In this document: one piece after another, positions 7,728 through 15,984 of the stretch
How the letters are laid out: each line of letters starts with the position of its first letter
Position numbering within the stretch: the stretch's first letter is position 1
From: Tamlana flava
GTDB taxonomy: Bacteria > Bacteroidota > Bacteroidia > Flavobacteriales > Flavobacteriaceae
Assembly (NCBI RefSeq): GCF_041287255.1
Contig: NZ_JBGGTX010000002.1
Location: forward strand, 806,001 to 870,000
DNA: 64,000 nucleotides
Reading direction: 5' to 3'
Translations under genes and position numbers: made by a program
The notes under the pieces: model-generated
The model's database searches: none
Told to the model about the DNA's origin: nothing
What the model saw: the letters and a program-made list of their open reading frames with translations, nothing else

Positions 7728-8885
7728 TTAATTTTGTAGAGCTTCGATTGAATTTTTCAACAATGCCTCGGTATATTTTGGATTGTGGATACCATTACTT
7801 TTATCTTCTTCCAAAGTTTTGTAATTCCAAATAGCTTGAGCATGGCTTACAGGTACTACAAGTGGGTTTGAACTACCTGCGTTTCCTCCATCTGCGCCGA
7901 GTACACTTCCACTTTCGGAAATATATCCTTTTGCCACTAATAAGTCATGTAAAACCTTGTAATCTGTCCATGCTGTAATTTGTTCTGGAATTGCTGTCAT
8001 ACTATCATGGCATTCAATACACGTATTTAATGTTGGTTCCCAAGTATGTGAGCCATCAGTACCGTCTGTTGTTTCACCCATGTGGCATGAAGTACATGAT
8101 GCGCCAGTTTTATGAGCAGCAGTTCCTCTACCAGGATAACCAGTGGTGCCGGCTATATTAGCACCCATAATACCTTCTAACATCGTTGATTGTGGGCCAT
8201 GGTGTGGGCCGTAACGTCGACTTGTGATTGTGATATCGCCAGTGCCGGATGGAATAGGATATGAGTTTCGAGGTTGGTGACAGTTTATACAAGTATTGCT
8301 TAATCCTAAAGGATCTGCATTACTAGTCATATCAAGAGAAACCATTGGGTCGATATACAGATTAATGGGATCAATATTTCTCAGCGCATAGTCATTGCCA
8401 TCATTTTCAAAATCAAAAGATCTATGGCCTTCTTCAGGAGCATGACAACCGTTACAGGTTATATTATGTGAAACTTGATAACCATCAAAATTTGCTGATA
8501 TAATTTCGTTGTTATATTGGTCTAAAACAGGGTCATCATTTTCGTCCACTTCAATATACATTCCTGACAATAAATCGATATAGCCTTCGTTATTATGGCA
8601 TCGGGCACAACTACCACTCTCTCCTCTTGCCCAAGAAGTTCCAGTGGCATGGCCTGATAGGGCATAAGCAGCCTTTATTTCATTTCTGTGTTCACTAGAG
8701 TGACAGTCAATACATTGTTGAACACTAACCCCATCGATGCCATCAATGCCATCAATGCCATCAACCCCGTCAATGCCGTCAATGCCTGGTTCACCTTTGA
8801 TTGCAGTATAATCACTTGTACATTGGAATAACATTAAACTTGAAGTGATTACGATCAAGTTAATGATGAGTTTTAAATTTTTCAT
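7728..8885 (-). CDS. Hexaheme c-type lipoprotein with collagen-like stalk
   Basis: This 385-residue protein begins with a lipoprotein signal ending LMLFQC (Cys22). About ten residues later come eight Gly-X-Y triplets (GEP then mostly GID or GVD), a short collagen-like segment. Six heme c sites follow: CIDCH, CARCH, CNGCH, CINCH, CTSCH and CIECH, between about residues 58 and 292. Additional His residues (for example GPHHGP) could be distal ligands. The C-terminal 90 residues carry no heme motif. It resembles multiheme c-type lipoproteins that act as terminal electron carriers or reductases at the cell surface. It is the first gene of the operon, divergent from dnaE. Confidence 0.85.
   Translation of the reverse strand: MKNLKLIINLIVITSSLMLFQCTSDYTAIKGEPGIDGIDGVDGIDGIDGIDGVSVQQCIDCHSSEHRNEIKAAYALSGHATGTSWARGESGSCARCHNNEGYIDLLSGMYIEVDENDDPVLDQYNNEIISANFDGYQVSHNITCNGCHAPEEGHRSFDFENDGNDYALRNIDPINLYIDPMVSLDMTSNADPLGLSNTCINCHQPRNSYPIPSGTGDITITSRRYGPHHGPQSTMLEGIMGANIAGTTGYPGRGTAAHKTGASCTSCHMGETTDGTDGSHTWEPTLNTCIECHDSMTAIPEQITAWTDYKVLHDLLVAKGYISESGSVLGADGGNAGSSNPLVVPVSHAQAIWNYKTLEEDKSNGIHNPKYTEALLKNSIEALQN
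8731..8787 (-). repeat. Tandem 9-bp repeat encoding the collagen-like segment
   Basis: About six nearly identical 9-bp units (ATCAATGCC and close variants on the plus strand) lie in tandem inside the hexaheme lipoprotein gene. They encode Gly-Ile-Asp or Gly-Val-Asp triplets. Such short in-frame repeats can expand or contract by slippage, changing stalk length without breaking the frame. Confidence 0.85.
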
Positions 8886-9251
8886 GACGATATTAGTTAA
8901 TGATAAGATTCCGGAAAATATAAATTTAAGATACCCTAAACTATGATAAATGTCAGGTTTTGGTTGACTAGAAGCTATTTAGGTATGTTTGTTTTTCGAT
9001 GAGATATCAACTCGGTTTTTTTTCATGATGTTTCGGATAAATTATGTTCTGACTTTTAAAAGAGGAATGTTTATGTTCTATATCATAAGAATTGTATAAA
9101 TATTTTTCCGGTAACAAAAACTTTAAACTAATATTAAGGTTTGTTTAAAACTGTTTATAACTTCCATTCAAAAAAGAGTATATTCTGTGTATTTTTATAA
9201 ACTCATTTTCGACCAAACAATTAAACAAATCAACACAATAACACTATAGGA
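8886..9251. other. Divergent intergenic region between the cytochrome operon and dnaE
   Basis: This 366-bp AT-rich stretch must hold promoters for both the minus-strand cytochrome operon and plus-strand dnaE. I see no open frame worth calling and no RNA gene. Neither strand shows a full TAnnTTTG box with a well-placed TTTG. Near 8998-9012 there is a weak TCGAT/ATCAA dyad that only loosely resembles an FNR-type site. Confidence 0.5.
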
Positions 9252-12200
9252 ATGTACTTAATTTTTGATACAGAAACCACGGGATTGCCAAAACGCTGGG
9301 ATGCGCCAATATCCGATGTAGATAATTGGCCAAGGTGCATTCAAATTGCGTGGCAGTTGCACGACGCTATGGGTAATTGTATTGAAAGTCAGGATTATTT
9401 GGTGCAACCAGACGGGTTTAATATTCCTTATGATGCGGAAAAAATACATGGTATTTCTACAGAATTAGCCGAAGAGCAAGGTGTGCCTTTGGCTGAAGTA
9501 TTGGAAAAATTTAATGAAGCACTTGGAAAAGCCAAATTCATTGTTGGGCAAAATGTTAAGTTCGATTTGAATATTATGGGCGCGGAATTTTTACGTGGCG
9601 ATGTTGAAAACCCGTTGCAGGAATTGCCCGTTTTGGATACCTGTACTGAGCACACAGCACAGTTATGCCAGATCCCAGGAGGGCGTTACGGTAGATTTAA
9701 ATTACCGACCTTGACCGAGCTTCATGAGCACCTGTTCAACGAGCCATTTGAAGAAGCTCATAATGCTACTGCCGACGTAGAGGCTACTACACGTTGTTTT
9801 TTAGAGTTGGTCCGTTTGGGTGAATTTACTAAAGAAGAATTAGACGTACAACCAGATTATTTTGATTGTTTCAAGGAAGCCAATCCTAATGAAATCCAAC
9901 TCATTGGATTGAAGCACATCAACCTTAAAAAAGAAAGTGCTAAAATAAGGGAGCGTATAAAAAAGGCTTCCACGGCACACATTTCTACTGAAGAAATAAA
10001 ACAAAATGTATCAGATTTAGCCGATACTGATTTTGTGCACCTTCACAATCATTCACAATTTTCGGTACTGCAATCCACTATGAGTGTGGCCGATTTGGTA
10101 AGCGCTACCGCAGAGCACAACATGCCAGCCGTAGCGTTAACGGACCATGCCAATATGATGGGTGCCTTTCATTTTGTGAATGCGGTAAATAGGCACAACG
10201 GAAGTGTTAAAGCTAAGTTACAAGCAGCCGAAGAAACTGGCGAGAAAATTGATGTTAAGGAAATAAAACCTATAGTAGGTTGCGAGTTTTTTGTTTGTGA
10301 AGACCATACCGATAAAACCAGAAAAGATAATGGCTATCAAATTGTGCTTTTGGCCAAAAACAAAAATGGATACCATAATTTGGCAAAATTGTCATCGCAC
10401 GCATTCGTCGATGGGTTTTATTACTTGCCTCGAATAGACAAAAAACTCATTCAGCAGTATAAAGAGGATGTTATTGTGCTCACGGGTAATTTATATGGCG
10501 AAGTGCCAAGCAAAGTGTTGAATGTAGGAGAAAATCAAGGGGAAGAAGCCTTATTATGGTGGAAAGATGAGTTTGGTGATGATTTATATATGGAGCTAAT
10601 GCGCCACAATCAAGAGGATGAAAATCGTGTGAATCCCACTTTAATTGAATTGGCACGAAAACATGATATAAAGCTGGTCGCTACAAATAACACTTATTAT
10701 CAAAAAAAGGAAGATGCCAATGCCCATGATATCTTGCTGTGTGTAAAAGACGGTGAAAAACAAGCTACCCCAATTGGCCGAGGGCGTGGATATCGTTACG
10801 GATTGCCAAATCAGGAGTATTATTTTAAATCTTCTGAGGAGATGAAACAACTTTTCAAAGATGTTCCCGAAGCCATTTTTAATGTTCAGGAAATTGTTGA
10901 CAAAGTTGAAGCATTTCAACTGGCACGTGATGTGTTATTGCCTGCATTCGATATTCCAGATGAATTCAAGCATGAAGAAGATTTGGTTGATGGTGGAAAA
11001 CGAGGTGAAAATGCCTATTTGCGTCATTTAACCTATGAAGGAGCAAAAAAACGTTATGGCGACCCTTTTTCAGAAGACATTAAAGAGCGACTCGATTTTG
11101 AATTAAGCGTTATTGAAAATACGGGTTATCCGGGGTATTTTTTAATTGTTGAAGATTTTATACGAGAGGCCCGTAAAATGGATGTTTCGGTTGGGCCAGG
11201 TCGTGGTTCGGCAGCTGGCTCCGTTGTGGCCTATTGCCTTTGGATAACGAATATCGATCCCCTAAAATACGATTTGCTTTTTGAGCGTTTCCTCAATCCA
11301 GACCGTATCAGTATGCCCGATATCGATATTGATTTTGATGACGAAGGCCGAAGCCGTGTCATGGAATATGTGATTAAAAAATATGGTTCAAACCAAGTTG
11401 CCCAAATTATAACATATGGTACCATGGCAGCCAAGTCGTCTATTCGAGACACAGCCCGAGTACTCGATTTGCCGTTATTTGACGCCGATAGAATCGCAAA
11501 ACTAATACCCAACATGTCCAAACTGAACAAGATTTTTGGTTTGGATGAAAAGGAACTCGGCAAAAAATTTAGGGCAGAAGATTTAGAAAAGGTCAATCAA
11601 TTACTCAACATTTCAGAAGGTGACGATTTAGAGGCTGAAACCGTAAACACCGCCAGAACGCTTGAAGGCTCGGTACGAAATACAGGTATCCATGCATGTG
11701 GAGTGATCATTACCCCAGATGATATTACCAAATTCGTTCCTGTGGCTACGGCAAAAGATTCCGAGCTTTACGTTACCCAGTTTGATAACTCTGTGGTGGA
11801 ATCTGCCGGTCTTTTAAAAATGGATTTCTTGGGGCTTAAAACGCTGACGCTAATTAAGGACACCGTTAAAATTGTTAAAGCAAAACATGGTATTCAACTA
11901 GATCCGGAGAGTTTTCCGCTTGATGATGAAAAAACCTATAAACTTTTCCAAAGAGGAGAAACCGTTGGAGTATTCCAATACGAATCACCAGGCATGCAAA
12001 AGCACCTTCGCGATTTAAAACCGACCGTTTTTGAAGATTTAATTGCGATGAATGCCCTTTATCGTCCGGGTCCTATGGAATATATCCCAAGTTTTGTTAG
12101 AAGAAAACATGGTGATGAGGATATAGATTACGATTTGCCCGCCATGGAAGAGTACTTAAAGGAAACGTACGGTATTACGGTTTATCAAGAGCAGGTGATG

Positions 12201-13640
12201 TTATTGTCGCAAAAACTGGCAGGTTTTACTAAAGGTGAGGCCGATGTGCTTCGAAAGGCCATGGGTAAAAAGCAAATTGCGGTACTCGATAAAATGAAGC
12301 CCAAGTTTGTCGAGCAAGCCAGTGCCAATGGGCATGATGCCAAAATTCTAGAAAAAGTTTGGAAAGATTGGGAAGCTTTTGCCAGTTATGCCTTCAATAA
12401 ATCACATTCTACATGTTATGCGTGGATTGCCTATCAAACGGCATATCTCAAGGCTCACTATCCGGCGGAATATATGGCTGCGGTGCTTTCCAATAATATG
12501 AGCGACATTAAGCAGGTTACTTTTTTTATGGAAGAATGCAAGCGCATGAAGTTAGACGTTCTTGGGCCAGATGTTAACGAAAGTTACTATAAGTTTTCTG
12601 TAAATAAAGATGGTGCTGTACGCTTTGGTATGGGAGCGATTAAAGGGGTTGGCCAAGGTGCAGTTTTAACAATCGTTGAAAATCGAAAAAAAGATGGTCC
12701 ATATAAGTCTATTTTTGATTTAGCAAAGCGAATTGACTTACGTGCCGCCAATAAAAAAGCTTTTGAGAATTTAGCATTGGCAGGAGGTTTTGACAGTTTT
12801 GGTAACACCCACCGTGCGCAATATTTTTATGATGAAGGTGATGGCATTACCTTTTTGGAAAAGGCTATTAAATATGCCCAAAAGTATAAGGAAAATGAAA
12901 ATTCAGCTCAGGTAAGTTTGTTTGGAGAAGCAAGTGATGTGCAAATTCCGGAGCCTCTGGTGCCACCTTGTGAGGAGTGGGGCACCATGGAAAAACTTAG
13001 TAAAGAACGAGAGGTTGTTGGGGTTTATATTTCCGGGCATCCATTGGATGATTTTAAAACAGAAATGAATGCATTCTGTAATGCCAAAGTGGGATTGTTC
13101 CATAATTTGCAACCTTTTGTTAACCGCGAACTGGTTTTTGGCGGTGTAGTTACCGATGTGCAACATCGTGTGAGCAAACAAGGAAAAGGATGGGCTTTAT
13201 TTACTATTGAAGATTACAACGACAGTTTTGAGTTCAGGATTTTTGGCGAGGAATATTTAAAATTTAGACATTTTTTGTTGAAAAACAATTTTGTGTTTGT
13301 AAAGGCTTTTGTGCGTGAGGGTTGGACTAATAAAGAAACAGGCAAGCCCAGTGACCCTAGATTGCAGTTCAATAATTTTCAATTATTGCACGATGTGATG
13401 GAGCAGTATGCAAAAAAACTGTCTATACAGGTTGATATCCATGATTTGAATGAACAGAAAATCATCGCTTTGAAAGAACTAATCCATTTGCATCCGGGTA
13501 ATCAAGTGCTGAATTTCGTCGTTTATGATACGCGCGAAAAATTAAAACTAAGTATGCCCAGCAGGAAGCAAAAAGTAAAGGTTTGCCAAGAGTTATTAAG
13601 CGAATTGGAAGCTCAAGATGTAAAGTTTAAATTAAACTGA
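9252..13640 (+). CDS. dnaE: DNA polymerase III alpha subunit with fused N-terminal exonuclease
   Basis: This 1462-residue replicative polymerase starts with a DEDDh proofreading exonuclease (residues 1-200: DTETTG at 6-11, HNATADVE near 173). A PHP domain follows (HLHNHS near 262-267). The polymerase core comes next, with GRGSAAGS and the catalytic PDIDIDFDD motif near 688-696. The C-terminal part carries helix-hairpin-helix and OB-fold regions (ELVFGGVVTDV near 1290). Ordinary DnaE is about 1160 residues and relies on a separate epsilon subunit; here proofreading is in the same chain. The gene stands alone with a 366-bp upstream gap and converges on the minus-strand SRPBCC gene 46 bases downstream. 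Confidence 0.95.
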   Translation: MYLIFDTETTGLPKRWDAPISDVDNWPRCIQIAWQLHDAMGNCIESQDYLVQPDGFNIPYDAEKIHGISTELAEEQGVPLAEVLEKFNEALGKAKFIVGQNVKFDLNIMGAEFLRGDVENPLQELPVLDTCTEHTAQLCQIPGGRYGRFKLPTLTELHEHLFNEPFEEAHNATADVEATTRCFLELVRLGEFTKEELDVQPDYFDCFKEANPNEIQLIGLKHINLKKESAKIRERIKKASTAHISTEEIKQNVSDLADTDFVHLHNHSQFSVLQSTMSVADLVSATAEHNMPAVALTDHANMMGAFHFVNAVNRHNGSVKAKLQAAEETGEKIDVKEIKPIVGCEFFVCEDHTDKTRKDNGYQIVLLAKNKNGYHNLAKLSSHAFVDGFYYLPRIDKKLIQQYKEDVIVLTGNLYGEVPSKVLNVGENQGEEALLWWKDEFGDDLYMELMRHNQEDENRVNPTLIELARKHDIKLVATNNTYYQKKEDANAHDILLCVKDGEKQATPIGRGRGYRYGLPNQEYYFKSSEEMKQLFKDVPEAIFNVQEIVDKVEAFQLARDVLLPAFDIPDEFKHEEDLVDGGKRGENAYLRHLTYEGAKKRYGDPFSEDIKERLDFELSVIENTGYPGYFLIVEDFIREARKMDVSVGPGRGSAAGSVVAYCLWITNIDPLKYDLLFERFLNPDRISMPDIDIDFDDEGRSRVMEYVIKKYGSNQVAQIITYGTMAAKSSIRDTARVLDLPLFDADRIAKLIPNMSKLNKIFGLDEKELGKKFRAEDLEKVNQLLNISEGDDLEAETVNTARTLEGSVRNTGIHACGVIITPDDITKFVPVATAKDSELYVTQFDNSVVESAGLLKMDFLGLKTLTLIKDTVKIVKAKHGIQLDPESFPLDDEKTYKLFQRGETVGVFQYESPGMQKHLRDLKPTVFEDLIAMNALYRPGPMEYIPSFVRRKHGDEDIDYDLPAMEEYLKETYGITVYQEQVMLLSQKLAGFTKGEADVLRKAMGKKQIAVLDKMKPKFVEQASANGHDAKILEKVWKDWEAFASYAFNKSHSTCYAWIAYQTAYLKAHYPAEYMAAVLSNNMSDIKQVTFFMEECKRMKLDVLGPDVNESYYKFSVNKDGAVRFGMGAIKGVGQGAVLTIVENRKKDGPYKSIFDLAKRIDLRAANKKAFENLALAGGFDSFGNTHRAQYFYDEGDGITFLEKAIKYAQKYKENENSAQVSLFGEASDVQIPEPLVPPCEEWGTMEKLSKEREVVGVYISGHPLDDFKTEMNAFCNAKVGLFHNLQPFVNRELVFGGVVTDVQHRVSKQGKGWALFTIEDYNDSFEFRIFGEEYLKFRHFLLKNNFVFVKAFVREGWTNKETGKPSDPRLQFNNFQLLHDVMEQYAKKLSIQVDIHDLNEQKIIALKELIHLHPGNQVLNFVVYDTREKLKLSMPSRKQKVKVCQELLSELEAQDVKFKLN

Positions 13641-13686
13641 TGATTTAACATTTTTAGAATTCAAATAATCACCCAAACGGCACAAT

Positions 13687-14184
13687 TTATGACTTTAAAT
13701 AATAGGCTTGGTTTTTCAACAGCTTCTTGCCTGTTTTTAAATAGTGGTTTAGGGCATTTTCCCAATAATTCATTGAAGCAATAAATTCTTCTTCAAGGGA
13801 AGATTCAATCTTTTTGTTCTGACTTTCATTCAATCCAGTATATTGATAACTTATAATTGAACGTGTTTTAAAGTTTGAAATAGATTCTAACTGGATGCTT
13901 ATTTTAACAATGGTTTCTCTGGGTGTTACCCTAACAAATTCTATGGAATAGGTGTCTTTGTTATAATGGATTACCTGCCAAATAGTTTCCAAATTACCAT
14001 GATTTGGCGTTGAAAAAACACAGTTTTTTTCTATTAGTCCACTTTTTGAATGTATCATATTATATTCCCAACCATCAATCCAATCTGCCTCCCTAATAGG
14101 ACAGAGTAAAGGAAAAATTTCTTCACGGTTAGCCATATTGGTTTGAATGAAATGGAATGTTTTTTGAATTCCTATAAATTCCAT
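13687..14184 (-). CDS. SRPBCC-superfamily (START-like) protein
   Basis: This 165-residue soluble protein has no signal peptide. Its N-terminal segment (FPLLCPIREADWIDGWEY, about 24-41) is typical of SRPBCC/polyketide-cyclase-like proteins, which hold a small hydrophobic ligand in a helix-grip fold. Beta strands in the middle and a long C-terminal helix (about 125-155) fit this fold. It is the last gene of an operon with a homocysteine methyltransferase-like gene (6-bp gap) and a sterol-desaturase-like gene. The ligand and role are unknown. An oxidised lipid from the desaturase partner is one guess. Confidence 0.65.
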   Translation of the reverse strand: MEFIGIQKTFHFIQTNMANREEIFPLLCPIREADWIDGWEYNMIHSKSGLIEKNCVFSTPNHGNLETIWQVIHYNKDTYSIEFVRVTPRETIVKISIQLESISNFKTRSIISYQYTGLNESQNKKIESSLEEEFIASMNYWENALNHYLKTGKKLLKNQAYYLKS

Positions 14185-14190
14185 GGCATC

Positions 14191-15123
14191 TCAGTTTAGT
14201 ATGCGGTTACAAATAGATTCAATATGAGTGGCATCAGTACCGCAGCACCCACCATATATAGATAGGCCAGGTAAAAGAGTTTTTAAGGTATTGTACCATT
14301 TGGCTAAATCTTCTTTATTGCCAGTATCGAGAGTTGTAGATTGGTCCAGCTCAGTATGGCTTTTACAAGAGGCATTGGCACGCACACCTTTTATTCTGTT
14401 TCTCCAATTTTGGTTTTCTGATAATTGTTTGACGAAATGTGACGGATGGGCACAGTTAATCATATAGTAAGACGGGTATTTGTTGGTTTTTGCATCAATT
14501 TTTTCGATAGCATATTTTAAGCTTTTACCGCTTGGTAAATTTCCATCAGTTTCAACAGTGAATGATATAACAACAGGAAGACCGTTACTTTTGGCACATT
14601 CAACAATTCCCAAAGCTTCATCTGTATAAGTCATTGTTATGGCTGAAACCAAATCAACACCAGCTTCTCCAAAAGCTTTGATTTGCAAATGGTGATATTC
14701 GTTGGATTGTACAGCCGTCATAGCTTTGCCAACTTCATATCCATCGCCACGTGGCCCTATTTGTCCGCATACAAGAATATCATTTATATCTTGGGCATAT
14801 AACATTTTAAGTTCTTTCAACTTATTAATGGCGAGTTTGTTTACTTCAATTAAATCTGTTTTAGTATACCCCAATTTGAAACCCCAATCTGGGTTTGCCC
14901 TCCATGTGGGACTTTCCAGAATAAATCCTGTTTTATGGTGTTTTGCAATGTTCATGTATGCTTTGTAATAATCTTTCAAAATATTAATAAGATCAGGGTC
15001 TTCAACCAAAGGGAAAGCTGCAAAATGAGGTAAATCGATATTCTTATTAAATATTAAATCGGTTTCCAGGCCACCATCGGTTAAAAAATGGATGGTTTTT
15101 ATTTTATTGTTTAAAGTTGACAT
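14191..15123 (-). CDS. Homocysteine S-methyltransferase family protein
   Basis: This 310-residue protein matches the Pfam homocysteine S-methyltransferase family. It has an early LTDGGLETDLIF motif, a middle Cys in YMINCAHPSHF (near 220), and the zinc-binding GGCCGTD motif near 290. These three Cys residues bind the zinc that activates the thiol. Family members methylate homocysteine using S-methylmethionine or betaine, without cobalamin at this length. It sits four bases after the desaturase-like gene and six before the SRPBCC gene. The methyl donor cannot be read from the sequence. A role in recycling an unusual methylated sulfur compound is possible. Confidence 0.85.
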   Translation of the reverse strand: MSTLNNKIKTIHFLTDGGLETDLIFNKNIDLPHFAAFPLVEDPDLINILKDYYKAYMNIAKHHKTGFILESPTWRANPDWGFKLGYTKTDLIEVNKLAINKLKELKMLYAQDINDILVCGQIGPRGDGYEVGKAMTAVQSNEYHHLQIKAFGEAGVDLVSAITMTYTDEALGIVECAKSNGLPVVISFTVETDGNLPSGKSLKYAIEKIDAKTNKYPSYYMINCAHPSHFVKQLSENQNWRNRIKGVRANASCKSHTELDQSTTLDTGNKEDLAKWYNTLKTLLPGLSIYGGCCGTDATHIESICNRILN

Positions 15124-15127
15124 CTGT

Positions 15128-15886
15128 TTATGATTTAGGGTTATTGATATCTTGAAACGTCAACATTTCTATTATTTTTGATGAGGCTCCATCATAAAAC
15201 CCAGTTTCATGTTCATAAGTTTTTGGGTTTTTAAAAGAACCGAAGATGATATCAAAAATGGGTAAATCTGAATAGTTATATTTGTGAATGCCTTTTGCAT
15301 GGTGAACGGTATGGCTTTCTGGGCGCTGGATAATATAACCTATCCATTGAGGTGTTTTTATATTGGTATGCTGGAAAACACCCAAAAACATTGTTGTAAG
15401 GAGCATGATGGTTACTGCTTGTGGGGTAACCCCAATAAGAAGTGCTAGACAAATACTTCCTAAAAATGTAAATCCAACCATGTCAAGTAAGCTAAAATAA
15501 AAGGCCCCATAAGTATCCATGCGTTCTGCACTATGGTGCATTTGGTGAAATGTACGCCATAAAAAATTGGATTTATGCATGGAACGATGCCATATAAAAA
15601 CTCCAAATTCATAGACAACAATGGCAGCAATACCGCCACCAACGTGACCTAAATTGGTTAAATCAAAAAATTGGAACTCTGATAAGTATGGATCGGTCAA
15701 TATGGGTAAATAAGAGGATAGAAAGAAGTAAACGGCAAAAGCGGCCATTCCTTTTAATTTCCAATATTTTACTTTAGGTAATGCTTTAGCTGGAAATAAA
15801 GCTTCCCAAATTATAAGAAGACCATAAATGGCAATTGCGGTTATTGAAATGGGGTCCAATAAAATTTCTAACGGAGTTGGCATCAT
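15128..15886 (-). CDS. Sterol desaturase / fatty acid hydroxylase superfamily protein
   Basis: This 252-residue protein has four to five membrane segments and the His clusters of the di-iron fatty acid hydroxylase superfamily: HRSMHKSNFLW (about 138), FHQMHHS (about 153) and HTVHHAKG (about 218). The family hydroxylates or desaturates lipids, carotenoids or sterol-like compounds in the membrane using O2. It is the first gene of a three-gene operon with the methyltransferase-like and SRPBCC genes. Two adjacent Met codons (15886, 15883) could start it. Its substrate is not evident. A carotenoid or ornithine lipid is as likely as a sterol. A cluster of GTAAGT repeats lies just upstream. Confidence 0.82.
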   Translation of the reverse strand: MMPTPLEILLDPISITAIAIYGLLIIWEALFPAKALPKVKYWKLKGMAAFAVYFFLSSYLPILTDPYLSEFQFFDLTNLGHVGGGIAAIVVYEFGVFIWHRSMHKSNFLWRTFHQMHHSAERMDTYGAFYFSLLDMVGFTFLGSICLALLIGVTPQAVTIMLLTTMFLGVFQHTNIKTPQWIGYIIQRPESHTVHHAKGIHKYNYSDLPIFDIIFGSFKNPKTYEHETGFYDGASSKIIEMLTFQDINNPKS

Positions 15887-15929
15887 AAATAATTTTAGAT
15901 TAATACTTTTTGCTTTTTAACTTTAGGGC

Positions 15930-15977
15930 GTAAGTTTGGTACTTACAATGTAAGTTGAAAGAAAAATGCCGGTAAGT
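15930..15977. promoter_or_regulatory. Cluster of GTAAGT repeats upstream of the desaturase operon
   Basis: GTAAGT occurs at 15930, 15950 and 15972 and in inverted form at 15941-15946. This creates two overlapping small dyads: GTAAGT-5-ACTTAC and ACTTAC-3-GTAAGT. They lie 44-90 bases upstream of the desaturase start on the minus strand. Repeated half-sites with about 20-bp spacing suggest a DNA-binding site for a regulator. This is inference only. Confidence 0.4.
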
Positions 15978-15984
15978 TACAGCA

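Noticed and set aside
8998..9012. FNR-like dyad upstream of the cytochrome operon
   Set aside because: The half-sites TCGAT and ATCAA are imperfect and five bases apart rather than four; too weak to claim, although anaerobic control would make sense.
12587..13181. Minus-strand open frames inside dnaE
   Set aside because: They lie opposite conserved polymerase code and have no independent features.
14191..15123. Possible cobalamin-dependent methionine synthase
   Set aside because: Only the homocysteine-binding barrel is present; no cobalamin or folate domain follows, and the length fits the stand-alone S-methyltransferase family.
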